DNA of 64,000 nt from Naegleria lovaniensis. Its lineage: Eukaryota > Heterolobosea > Eutetramitea > Acrasida > Naegleriidae. The notes beneath the pieces are model-generated. The model was not told the origin of the DNA. It ran no database searches and saw nothing but the letters and a program-made list of their open reading frames with translations. Location: NCBI RefSeq assembly GCF_003324165.1, contig NW_025407845.1, forward strand, positions 372,001 to 436,000, written 5' to 3'. Positions 1 through 10,613 of the stretch are shown here, one piece after another (position 1 is the stretch's first letter; each line of letters begins with the position of its first letter). The translations under genes and the position numbers were made by a program.

Positions 1-1
1 C

Positions 2-745
2 GACAAAGAATCAACCAACGATCAACCAACCACTGTTCAAAAAGAAGAAAAGAAAGATACAATCGAATCAAGCCAAGATTTATTTAAACAATTCTTGGAT
101 GAGAAGGATTCTAAATGGATCAAAGAACAGCAAGAAGAAAAAACATATTCACTCTCACAAATCTTATCGGACTTGACACCTGAGGAACGGATTCGACATT
201 TTGTGAAATTTGCTCTCTCACAAAACGAATTATATCATTCACAAATATCCAAATCCGATCGTGATGATCAATACAATGAATGGAAAACAGTGCATGTGAG
301 TGACACCAATCTTCTGGAAAATTTACACCATAAAAATTCGAAAGTGGCACGTACATTGGGAGAGATTATTTTCAAAGAGGATAATCCTAATCTCATTTCA
401 TTGATGAACAAGTTGTCTGACAAACCTGTGATTTTTGTGTGGAAACACAAGACAATTCCATGGTTCAAATATGTTGATCAAGCAGAATATATTTGGAAAA
501 CTGCTGTCGATCGAGTTCAAAGAGCTCATGGTGAAAAGTTACTGGAAGATCGAGAGAGCATCTTGTTGGAATTTGCAATTCAAATGAGTTCAGGTCCATC
601 AGATTGGGAAATTGAAATTTGTCAAGAATATGATGACAAGGAAGATGTTGATTTAAACGTAGAACAGTCCGTATACAAGTTTAGAAAGGACTCGGTGTTT
701 CCAAATGGTTTGAATATTGACAGTGTTGGAGCGTTGATCTTTTAA
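2..745 (+). CDS. 3' end of an unrecognised protein-coding gene (5' end outside window)
   Basis: The frame is open from the first bases of the window to a TAA at 743-745, and the only early in-frame start is a TTG at 95, so the gene begins upstream. About 247 residues are visible. They begin with a charged, low-complexity stretch rich in Lys, Glu, Gln and Asn. A compact, probably folded part of about 180 residues follows, with aromatic motifs such as VIFVWKHKTIPWFKYVDQ. There is no signal peptide or membrane segment, and I do not recognise the family. It converges on the histidine kinase gene, whose stop lies only 17 bases away, so the two transcripts probably overlap at their 3' ends. Confidence 0.75.
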   Translation, partial: DKESTNDQPTTVQKEEKKDTIESSQDLFKQFLDEKDSKWIKEQQEEKTYSLSQILSDLTPEERIRHFVKFALSQNELYHSQISKSDRDDQYNEWKTVHVSDTNLLENLHHKNSKVARTLGEIIFKEDNPNLISLMNKLSDKPVIFVWKHKTIPWFKYVDQAEYIWKTAVDRVQRAHGEKLLEDRESILLEFAIQMSSGPSDWEIEICQEYDDKEDVDLNVEQSVYKFRKDSVFPNGLNIDSVGALIF

Positions 746-762
746 AACACTTCTGTAAAATA

Positions 763-3316
763 TTAATGAATGTTGTTTACCTTCCCCAAGTAAGAACGTA
801 ACAGGCTTCTGAAATCTTCCAAAACAAATGGCTTGTACACAACGTCATCAAAACCTTGTGACAATAGTGTTTCTTTTGGTTCCCAAGTGTTTGCTGTAAT
901 TGCAATAATTGGTATTCGTGGTAGCTCCTCTTTTTGATGATGACGATATTTGACCCAGTTACGAATCATTTCACACGCCTCCTTTCCACTGCATTGCATC
1001 CATGAATCGTCTTGATGTGGACAATGAGTCAAATACTTACCTCAAGATGGGCATGAAACAATCCAACAAGACCAAATGATACGACTTTTCTTTGAATTTT
1101 TCAAAACATTGCATTCCATCGTTGGAGGTATCGATGTCTTTAAATCCAATAATTTGTAACATTTTCACCAATACTTTTCGATTCACTGCATTGTCATCCG
1201 CCAATAATACTGAAAACTTGCTAAAATCAAACTCGTGTTCCTGAGAAAGAAGAGATTTCTTATCACGGATTTTGTCATGCGATTCGTTTCTTTTAACTCG
1301 CATTTACCACAAGAGACACAACCTTCCATATCGACGCTTTCATTGTCACTGTTCTCTTCAGAGGTCATCATGGTGTTAAATAGTTCAACCAACTCTGAAA
1401 ATTTGATTGGCTTGGGAAGATACAGTGCATGTTGGAAATTTCTTTTTTCCCCTTTGAAAATGGTGGAAATAATCTTTGACTGTTCATTCTTTCCAAAACA
1501 GTTCGTTGCTTTTTCATATTCTCTTTCTGGTACAATGATCAGAGACAGAGATTTTCTATCAGAATAGGAATCATCACAGCTTTTCACTTGGTTTTGCATG
1601 GATTCACTAACACTCTCATAACAGGCAATACTTTTCACTCTCTTCATTAATGAAAGATAATCCTTAAGTACCTCTCGAAAGCACTCGTCATCGTCAATTA
1701 TGGTGACATGATAGGCCATACTATTGTCAGACAACAAGAAACCACCAATACTTTTCTCGATGTTGGAATTGTCGCAAGTTTCTAAGGGAAGCGAAATGGT
1801 CATTTTTGTTCCAACTCCCACTTGACTTGAAACAACCTTAATGTGACCCTTCATTTTGTGGATTAACAATTTAGTGATACTGAGACCAAGTCCATTTCTA
1901 TGGGTGTAAATTAATGTACTTCCTCCATCATTGAGTTTTCTTAAATTTTCTGACTGATGGAAGTATTGTTCAAAGGAGCTATTTTCAAATTCTTCGTTTT
2001 GATGTTCGAGAACACCATAAGGTTGAAACAGTTTGTGAATTTGATCCTGTGAGATTCCACATCCTGTATCGATGAATTCTAACAGAACTTGACAAGCTGA
2101 GCTATTTTCCACTCTGTTTTTTCTTAATTTGGTAAAATCTTCGTGTTTGTCGTCCTTTGCAAGCATGCAGTTCACTCTCACATAACCCTTTTTCGTGTAT
2201 TTGATGGCATTGGAAATAATATTCATGATGATTTGACTCAATCGAACAGAATCTCCTTGAAATAGTTGAGGTACTCGGGAAACGTCATAAAAGAGATGTA
2301 AGGAAATGTTTTTCTCATGAGCCAGTTGTGAAAAAACTCCAATCAATGAATCCAACAGAACTTTCAAATTAAAAGGTTCATGTTTCAATTGGATTTTCCC
2401 CATTTCCAATGAACTCATTTGCAAAGAAGATGACAGTATATGTAATAACAAGGTGGCATTTTCCTTAATGTCTTCTATACTTTCCTGAATAGCTCCATTG
2501 CTTAAAAAACAATGTTTACAACAATGCTTTGCTGAATATTCTTCTCCATCAAAATGATGTTCCATCACTTGCAAACTTCCCATAATGCAATGCAATGGAT
2601 TTCTCGCTTCATGACTCATATTGGCAATAAATTTGGTCTTTTCAACATTCTTGTATCGTTCCTGAGCTGCCTTAATGTTCTGTTGTAGAAATTCTCGATT
2701 CTTGAAAGCCAAAAAATGTGAGACCACATACGATCCAACCATCACGGTCAATTGCAAGCATAATATTTCAACCAATCGTCGATGAAAGAGCTTGATTTCC
2801 AATTCAGACATTTCCTCACCCCATATACCCGATAAATATGTACACAACACGAGCACACAATTGTAATGAGTCCATTCCAAGCACAAAATCCACCATGCAC
2901 GACATCGCACGCTGAGGTTAACATTTTAAACGTTGAAAAGATGGAACTCGGAAACCAAGGTCCATAATACAATTGAGTCAAGAATTGATGAATAAAGATA
3001 TCACTCATCATACGAGCCTCAATGGCGATTTTGGAAAGGATGGAAGAGTGGTGGTTGGGTTGTTTCTTTTTCTTGCAATAGTCTTCTAATTGATTCATCC
3101 AATAATGTAAACAGACTTCTCCCAAATAACAGGCGATAAATACGGAACATCCCTTCTCTTGGCAAAAAGTAAGCAAATGATGATGGGAACTAGGATGAGT
3201 AAAGACGCTTGGGCATATTTCCATACATCCTTTTCATATTCGGGTTGTTGTTGTTGAATCAATTCGTGGTGATTGGAATTCAAAGTACGAGTGGTTTCAA
3301 TTGAAGGATGATCCAT
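763..3316 (-). pseudogene. Hybrid histidine kinase 1, frame-broken paralogue
   Basis: This is the first of two tandem membrane hybrid histidine kinases. From the ATG at 3316 it encodes a hydrophobic N-terminal region, a HisKA helix with the phospho-acceptor His (SHEARNPLHCIMGSL), a HATPase_c domain (N box NIISNAIKYT, G1 IDTGCGI, G2 NGLGLSI), a divergent receiver and a normal C-terminal receiver (LLDCFMPIL, then YKPF). One clean intron, 1040-989 (GTAAGT to GCAG, 52 bases), interrupts the last receiver and rejoins as ILSGKEACE. Besides that, the frame changes near 3160-3190, near 2830 and near 1240-1320. Each change equals one missing base relative to the intact neighbour at 3458-6265. The last could instead be an intron (donor GTAAAT near 1313), but the obvious acceptor does not restore frame. 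It is either a young pseudogene or carries base-call errors; the domains themselves look conserved. Confidence 0.7.
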
Positions 3317-3457
3317 GGTGGTGTTGGATTCATCAAGCAGTGCACTATTTTGTTTTGAATTTGGACCTTTACAGCAGAACGTCTTTTTTAGAAAAAGTAT
3401 CCTTCACAGTTCGCACCTTAATGCTGAATAAGGTTTTCCGAACCCGAAACATGTTGT

Positions 3458-6265
3458 TTAATGGTTTTGATGGTGAGGTTGTGGATGTCCATTTCCATAC
3501 AGATAATGATTATTATTGGAAGGATGATGGAAATGATGACGTGAATAGTAATCCAAAAAGTTGGTAAACACTTGTTTCAAATAATTGACCTCGAAGGGTT
3601 TGTAAATGACATGATCGAAACCATTCGATTTGAGTACTTGTTCACTTTCAAAGGTATTGGCAGTGACTGCAATGATGGGAACACGTGTATGAGTTTGTTT
3701 TTCTAAATTTCGAATCATTTCACACGTTTCTCGTCCACTCAAAATGGGCATGAAACAATCCAACAAGACCAAATGATATGATTTTTGTTTGAATTTTTCA
3801 AAACATTCCATTCCATCATTCGAAGTGTCAATATCTTTGAATCCAATAATTTGTAACATTTTCACCAATACTTTTCGATTCACTGCATTGTCATCCGCTA
3901 GTATCACTGAAAATTTGCTTAAATCAATGGCTGCATTATTTGTTTCAACAAGAGAAGAGTCTTCTGAATGGTTATTACAAGAATTTGGTTCTGCATGGTT
4001 ATGAGAAGGTGTCGATTGATCTTTCACTGGAACTGTTTCATCTCGTGGTGTAGCATTCGCAAAGGACATAAATTCAACCAATTCACTGAATCGAACTGGT
4101 TTTGCAAGGTACTTGATGTCGAAAAATTCTCGTTCTGCTCCTCGAAAAGTTGTCGGCACAAGGACTACGTTGTCATAGTTGTTAGGAATATCTTTAAGTA
4201 CTTTGTAATGTTCTTCCGTACAAAAGATCATAGTTTTTAAAGATGGATTTGAGGATATTGGAGACATTTCTTCAAGAGATTCAAAAGTTTCTAATGTGAC
4301 CAGGTTCTTAAATAATTCAAGATAATCTTTCAATACATTTCTAAAGCATTCATCAGGATCAATGATCTTGACACAAAATTTGATGTCATCTCCTTGTAGA
4401 ATTTCTGAAATGGCATCTGACATGTCATTGGTAGTATTTTGTAATGGTAAAATGACAGTAACTGTAGTACCCTCATTGAGAACACTATTGACGTGTATTT
4501 TACCATTCATCTTGTCGATCAACAACTTGGTAATGCTTAATCCAAGACCATTTCTACTCGTATTGATGAGACTACTTCCTCCATCATTCAATTTCATATT
4601 TTCTGATTGTTTGAGGTATTGTTCAAACCCGAGAGAAATATTTTCATCATTTTTCTGTTCAACAATTCGATAAGGTTGGAACAAGTTGTCAATTTCTTGT
4701 GGAGCAATACCACAGCCAGTATCGATGACTTCCAGTTTGACAAATGTGAACGGTGAGGATACCGAGTTCGATAACATTTCTTTCACATTGAGTTGATTGT
4801 CCAACTTGGAATTATAATCTTTCAAGTCTTCAATAGTTGCCAAATTGCAATTCACTCTCACATAACCCTGTTTGGTGTACTTGACTGCATTGGAAATAAT
4901 ATTCATAATGACTTGACTCAATCGCACCGAGTCACCTTTGAAAAATTGAGGAACTTGTGCCACGTTGAAGAATGAATGAAGTGAAATATTCTTCTCATGA
5001 GCCAGCTGGGCAAACACACCAACGAGAGAGTCCTGTAAGAATTTCAAATTGAACACTTCGCTTTTCAGCTGGATCTTTCCCATTTCCAGAGAACTCATTT
5101 GGAGAGATGAAGAAAGAATATGAAGGAGCAAACTTGCATTTTCCTTAATATCCTCAATGATTTCACCAATAGCACTATGATTTACGAAACAATGTTTACA
5201 TCCGCCACAACATGTTTCTCCTTCAAAATGATGATTCAAAATTTGCAAACTTCCCATAATGCAATGCAAAGGATTTCTCGCTTCATGACTCAAATTCGCA
5301 ATAAATTTTGTTTTTTCACTATTTTTCACACGTGCTTGTGTGGCGTCGACTTGCTGTCGAGTATACTCGAGATTGGAAGAAATAAGAGCATTGGAGAATA
5401 TATACGCACCCACTAGAACTCCATATTGAAGCACAAACACTTCAAACATTCGATAATAAAAGTCGGTTCTTTCAGCTTCTGTCATTTCATTCCTCTCCAG
5501 CAAGTAAGCACAGAATAATGAAACACATGAACACACGAGAACAAGTCCACCACACATGGCCATCAACGATAATCTGAAAAAGATGTGTCTCGAAAGGAGA
5601 AGAATCTTGAACGTCGAAACGAGATGGTATGGAAAATGTGGGCCATAATAAATCTGCACTGTGAACATGGTGACGACCATCAATGCTACTCGTACAACGT
5701 TTGAATAAATTAATCCTTTCAAAGTCGAAATATTGAGCGAATCTAGAAATGCCTGAAATGCCAATTCCAATATAGAAATGATTAAAAAAGTAGAGCTTCC
5801 TCGTTCTGTACTAAATGTCAACGCAAGGAGTTGAGGAACGACAGAAAGTGCCAAGAACAAGGACGAGTTGTCGTTTCTACGCTTCTTGAGCACATGATTC
5901 AAGAATTCCTTATCAATACATGGAGTAGAGTCTTCTTGAATGGTTGTATGCAACGGAGCAGTTGTGGTTGACAGTGGAGAAGTTGCTTTCGTTTTTCCTT
6001 CCTTCTTCTTCTTTGTATTTGATACTTTTGAAGAGTTTGATGATGGGAGTGTATGATCATGATGATGCTGTGGATGAACTGTCGTGGTTGGTGAAGGAGT
6101 GACAGTAGTATTATTACTATCGATTGACAAGTCATCATGCGTGTGTTGATGTCGTTGTTGATCGTCATATTCTTTGATCGTCACGTGATGATTGGGTTCG
6201 TCTCCTCCCTCGCAGCACGATGTAGATGTGGTTGGTGATGCTGACAGTGCTTTTTGAGATTTCAT
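3458..6265 (-). CDS. Hybrid histidine kinase 2 (intact, 935 aa)
   Basis: A single-exon membrane hybrid histidine kinase for phosphorelay signalling. Residues 1-130 are a low-complexity His/Thr/Ser cytosolic tail. About 135-295 hold several hydrophobic segments and so form the probable membrane sensor. HisKA is near 315-400 with the phospho-His at about 327, and HATPase_c is near 410-610 (NIISNAVKYT, IDTGCGI, NGLGLSI). A degenerate receiver lies at about 630-735: it keeps the Lys (AKPV) but lacks the acceptor Asp. A canonical receiver at 785-905 has its phospho-Asp at about 836 (LLDCFMP) and Lys in YKPF. A CCGGCKHC motif sits between the two HisKA helices. It lies 141 bases upstream of the broken paralogue and shares a 171-base identical block with the third kinase at 27.8 kb. 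The ligand is unknown. Final output would need a His phosphotransfer protein, and none is seen here. Confidence 0.93.
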   Translation of the reverse strand: MKSQKALSASPTTSTSCCEGGDEPNHHVTIKEYDDQQRHQHTHDDLSIDSNNTTVTPSPTTTVHPQHHHDHTLPSSNSSKVSNTKKKKEGKTKATSPLSTTTAPLHTTIQEDSTPCIDKEFLNHVLKKRRNDNSSLFLALSVVPQLLALTFSTERGSSTFLIISILELAFQAFLDSLNISTLKGLIYSNVVRVALMVVTMFTVQIYYGPHFPYHLVSTFKILLLSRHIFFRLSLMAMCGGLVLVCSCVSLFCAYLLERNEMTEAERTDFYYRMFEVFVLQYGVLVGAYIFSNALISSNLEYTRQQVDATQARVKNSEKTKFIANLSHEARNPLHCIMGSLQILNHHFEGETCCGGCKHCFVNHSAIGEIIEDIKENASLLLHILSSSLQMSSLEMGKIQLKSEVFNLKFLQDSLVGVFAQLAHEKNISLHSFFNVAQVPQFFKGDSVRLSQVIMNIISNAVKYTKQGYVRVNCNLATIEDLKDYNSKLDNQLNVKEMLSNSVSSPFTFVKLEVIDTGCGIAPQEIDNLFQPYRIVEQKNDENISLGFEQYLKQSENMKLNDGGSSLINTSRNGLGLSITKLLIDKMNGKIHVNSVLNEGTTVTVILPLQNTTNDMSDAISEILQGDDIKFCVKIIDPDECFRNVLKDYLELFKNLVTLETFESLEEMSPISSNPSLKTMIFCTEEHYKVLKDIPNNYDNVVLVPTTFRGAEREFFDIKYLAKPVRFSELVEFMSFANATPRDETVPVKDQSTPSHNHAEPNSCNNHSEDSSLVETNNAAIDLSKFSVILADDNAVNRKVLVKMLQIIGFKDIDTSNDGMECFEKFKQKSYHLVLLDCFMPILSGRETCEMIRNLEKQTHTRVPIIAVTANTFESEQVLKSNGFDHVIYKPFEVNYLKQVFTNFLDYYSRHHFHHPSNNNHYLYGNGHPQPHHQNH

Positions 6266-6466
6266 GGAATGACTGGATGGTGTAATCTGTTCTTCTTGTT
6301 TTTTGGTGTTGTTGGATGTGATTCTTTTACGAACAGCATGATGATACTGCCGGCGAAGAGATCCGTTTCCGCATGAATGGGCATGCAGGAAAAAAAAGTC
6401 AATTTAACCTCTCATCCACTCGCCATTCATGATTTTGAAAGTACGCATTACATAAATTTGTCAGAT

Positions 6467-6605
6467 CGTTCAATGTCCTTAGCTCGAGTTTGGGGGCAGT
6501 GCGCCGAGTCCTTTCGGCACGCACCCGTTCAATATCCAAGGACCGGTTAAGGTAACCTAGAGTCTCAGCAACATGTGATCGCTATCACGCCTTGGAATTC
6601 GTTTT
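6467..6605 (+). ncRNA. Candidate structured RNA with tRNA-like Pol III promoter boxes
   Basis: A GC-richer island in an AT-rich spacer between two minus-strand genes. On the plus strand there is an A-box-like TTAGCTCGAGTTTGG (6479-6493), a B-box-like GTTCAATATCC (6527-6537) and a T-run at 6602-6605 as a possible terminator. Visible pairing: GTGCG..CCGA (6499-6507) with TCGG..CGCAC (6514-6524); TCCAAGG (6535-6541) with CCTTGGA (6590-6596); and, inside that stem, GGTTA/TAACC (6545-6549, 6553-6557) and GTGAT/ATCAC (6575-6579, 6584-6588). CGTTCAAT occurs twice (6467, 6526). It does not fold as a tRNA, and I could not match U1-U6, 5S, SRP, RNase P or MRP motifs. The strand is inferred only from the boxes and T-run. 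It could instead be a SINE-like relic. Confidence 0.35.
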
Positions 6606-6823
6606 GTTGTGGTCTTCTGCCGAGTGTTCAAAGTGAAAGTGTTGGTGTTGCTTGAACAGTTTTGTATATATCTACAAATTGCTTTTTGTGATGTGCAGTA
6701 TTAATGCTGTGTGTATTGTCCTTCCACTACAATTCGACATTGATACCATATCTCTCTGATAAACATTGTTTGCGCATCAGTTATTAAATGTGTCTCACCG
6801 CTTTACTATAATGTTTCCTATTT

Positions 6824-9800
6824 CTACTTTCGTTTCATTGAGGACTGACTGGCAGGGTGAGGAAGACCAAGATTATGATGGTGGTGATGATGATGGTGAT
6901 GATGATGGTGTAAGGAGGAATTGTTTGTTGTAGCGAAACTAGTGGTACTACTAGCACTTGAACTAAAACGTTCTTGATTTTGAATCCATTGTCGATTAAT
7001 CCGAATAATCATTGCTGGAGCTACATCTTGCCAGTCCTGATCTTCCTTAAAGTGTGAAATGATGCGTGACCAATGATTGGCTCCAAATGAAATAATCTTT
7101 GAAATCATTGGTTTTAAGGGTTGACTATTTCGATAAGGATTGGCCCATTTGAGAACGGATACAAAGTTATTAACGCACAAGTTGGTATCCAGTGAGGAGA
7201 GGCAGTAATCTTGAAGGTTTTTCATTTGGAATTTCCATGCAATTTCCATAATGGGTACCAATAATTGAGTGGGTAAGGAGGAATGATCCAACGAGTCATA
7301 CATGTATTTGATAGCACATTCTAAAGCATCAATTCTAATGGCTTGCTCTTTTTCAATATTTTCAGAGTTGGTTGACTCAGACAAGTCCAATGTCATGGGG
7401 AAACCTTGTCGTGGTGAAGTGGCTTGTTGTTGTTCTTCTTTTTCAATTCGCTGAGCCAAGTACGGGCTCGCAGAACTAAGGATGGTTTTGTGAGCTTTGA
7501 TTTTCTTCGTATGTGCCTTATCAAGAAAGAGAATCATGTCACCAAAGGGATCATTATAGAGGAGTTGTAAAGGATTACCAATGTCAAATCCAGCTCTGGA
7601 TTGTTTTCTTCTTTCCTCATTCCATGTAATGGTATTGGATCGCTTATTCCACTCTGGTACTTGCTTTAGGAAAAGTTCAAATCTAATATCGTTAATAATT
7701 GCTTCAATTTCATCAGTTTTGTTCACTGAGTTTTCTAGCAACTTTCCGTTCAATTCATGGAGTATGGCATAGCATTTCGCTCTGCATACAGTCAAAACAC
7801 CTTTATCCTTATTATTACATTGTTCCAATTTCATTTCAATAATTTCTAAAATATCTAAAATGTTGCTATATTTGAGTGTTTCCTCAAATCGATCATAGAG
7901 CTTCTTTCTCAATTGTACTACAGTCTCATCGACAGAATTATAATCATGAAGCCATCTCAACAGCTTAACAACAGCTCTACAATCCATCTCTCTAACAAAA
8001 GCAATTTCTGATCGATCATAACACGTGTTAATCATTCGTTGCATGTATAGCTGATCTATTGAATCAAGCTTGCCCATAAATTCTGAGTTTTTCAGCATGG
8101 ATTCTAAGAAGGGTGATACTAAACGAACAAGAGGCATGAAGGCATACATGTTGGTTTGAAATACTCGGTCTCTTGGAGAATGATTTTGCTTCAATTGTTT
8201 GGCAATGGAAAATTTTGGTTTGCTATCGTCTCCCGTGTAGAGAATGGTCGAATAAGGCCCACTTGTGGCATTGATTGGAATGTTGGTGTCATTGATTATG
8301 GAGACCTTTGTGGGAGAGGTCACATATATCGCTTCTTCGTCATCTTGCAAGCCCAATTGGCCAAGCTCATTGCTTCCACATTGATAAACATCATATCGAT
8401 GTGTCACAAAGGTGGTATGTTTGTAACCACAACGAATTCGATCTACATAGTCCAAACCAGCTTCCATGATCACCAATTTTGTGGGAGTGTAAATGTTTCT
8501 CATTAGTGTGGATTTTCGTTCTGCTGAGTGAAACGTCATTGGTAAGCCTAACTGTCCTTCATTGTTACATCCAAAAACATAGATGTCAAAGTTTTTGTTC
8601 ATAACTACCGAATGGTAGAGGCCGCATTTGATTTTCTTCACATTTCCAAGTAAAGATTTGTTTCCAAGAGGCATTGGAGATTCTGGAATATCGATTTGAC
8701 GCTTTGTGTCTTTGGTTTGGTCTATGGCTGCCTTTTCAACACTTTGTTTGCTTTGTACAGCAGTGGTGGTAGAAGTAGTATTATTAGTGGCCGAAACATT
8801 TTGGTTTTCTAATTCTGCAACATCACTATCTGTTTGACATACCAAAACCGGGCTATGCTTGAAATGAACTTGGGGTTTTGAAATACCGAGTTGACCAAAT
8901 TGATTCGAACCTGTACTGTAAAGATCACCTGTCGTTGTAAGAAACAAGGTATGCTCAGCTCCACAAGCAGCTTTTCTAACCTCTACTTCGCTAAGTTCCT
9001 GAACTAGCTGAATGTATGGCTCATTTCTGGATCTGGTTCCGAGACCTAATTGTCCCATTTCATTCAATCTGATGTGGTTCATTCACAAAAAATTCAAATA
9101 ATTTAACAAAAAATCACATCCTTAATAAGGTACGTACCCACAAGCATAAACGCGTCCATCTTCGGATATGAATATGGAGTGATTTCTTCCAACAGCGACT
9201 TTGGAAATGTCAGATAATTCAATTGTTGTTGAGGGTGTAGCGATTGAACTGCCAGTACTAAAACTGTCTACAGCATTGTGTGGCGCACGAGCAGCAGCAA
9301 CAACTGCCGTAGCTGTGCCAGCTGGTGGAGGAGTGGTCACAGTCAAGGCAACAGGCTCAAAGAAAATGTTTGCATTGTTTTCAGGAGAAGTTGAAAGTTG
9401 TTTTCCTGGATGGTTGGAAATTCAACATGGTTCAATTCGTGTGAAGAGAAAGTGAGACTGACCATGCACATGATGATTTAAATGATACTTACCAATTTGT
9501 CCAGAAATGTTAGATCCTGTGCCATATACTCTTCCATCCTTCAACAAGAAAATGGTAAATTCAGCGCCACAATACACGTTTGCAATTGAACCATCTCCAT
9601 ACTCTGTGCTGGAAGCAGTGGCGTTTGATGATTTTAGTAGTTCGTCAGATTCATCTAACTGCACAGTAGAAGCAGTACTTGAGCCTGAAGTGTCATCTTG
9701 ACTGAGTGAGCTACTTCTTGACAAACTCACTCCCATGTCATCAAAAGACGTGAGTCTTATTGGTGTTTTCACGTGATGTATATCTCTTGGAAGTCCAATC

Positions 9801-10441
9801 TGACCATTCGTGTTGGATCCAAGCACAAATGCTTGCTTTTTCTGTGTGAGAAAGATTGTGAAATCTTGTCCACATTTGATACGTTTGATTTTGTCGTCCT
9901 GAGTGAGAAAACAGTTGTTCACGTCTACTGAGGACGATTTTGTGGTGCCCAAAGTCTTTAAAGAAGAAACCCTCTTCACACCACACATCATTTCACAAAA
10001 CGAATCTCTCTTTTCATTATCCATTGTTCCTAGTTGATAATGATCATTGCAACCAGTGACATAGACAGAGTTGGGTGAAAGTTTCAATCGTCGAGGAGTA
10101 CTGAGTGCTGTTACTCCTTTCTCAATCAAAGGAGGAATTACAAGACTATCAACATTGAACAATATACTACCATCATTATTACTTCTGTTTGCTGCATGAG
10201 TTGCCGTTCCTTCCTCCACTTCGGAACACATTATGATATCCTTCGATGAAGAACGTTTGTGATGGCTGCCATGGCTATGACTTGTATGCAAGTGATGATC
10301 AACAGAAAGGTCCCGATTGATCTTTTGAGAGGAATGAGTCGCGTGCATGGGTGTTGTGGTCAACTGCTGTGTAGAATTATGGACTTGATTCGGAGTACTT
10401 GTCGATAGAGTTGTGTGGTTGATGTTGTTGCTGGCAAGCAT
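6824..10441 (-). CDS. RCC1 seven-blade propeller plus BTB/BACK protein (1,153 aa)
   Basis: Three exons, 10441-9493, 9405-9138 and 9068-6824, with introns of 87 bases (GTAAGT..CCAG) and 69 bases (GTACGT..TCAG). They sum to 1,154 codons including stop. The protein has seven RCC1 signatures: GCNDHYQLG, GSNTNGQIG, GSNISGQIG, CGLNEMGQLG, GSNQFGQLG, GCNNEGQLG and GSNELGQLG. Seven is the number for a closed propeller, although long Ser/Thr/Asn inserts separate the blades. A BTB fold follows at about 915-1000 (NDPFGDMILFL, then KAHKTILSSASPYL) with a BACK-like helical region to about 1090. The C-terminus carries a run of 12 His. By family analogy it may be a Cullin-3 substrate adaptor or a small-GTPase regulator; the sequence does not decide which. 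Both introns fall near the blade motifs, and both junctions rebuild them exactly. Confidence 0.93.
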
Positions 10442-10613
10442 GGTTCTCTCAAAATTTTTGTTCGAAATTTAAGCAAAATTGTTTCATGGACCAAATTTGG
10501 TGTTCATTAAATTCTCAATGAGTATGGCTGGGTGAGACATTTGTCGCAATTTGGTGAGTGGGTGATGAGAGCAATAAAAAATAACTTTTCTACAAATTTG
10601 AACAATTGTTCAT

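Noticed and set aside
1237-1313. An intron GTAAAT..CTCAG in kinase 1
   Set aside because: Donor and acceptor look good, but the join gives an immediate stop, so I left this frame change unexplained.
6473-6597. A tRNA gene in the GC-rich island
   Set aside because: Acceptor-like stem and B-box-like TTCAAT are present, but there is no T stem around the loop and the D and anticodon arms cannot be drawn on either strand.
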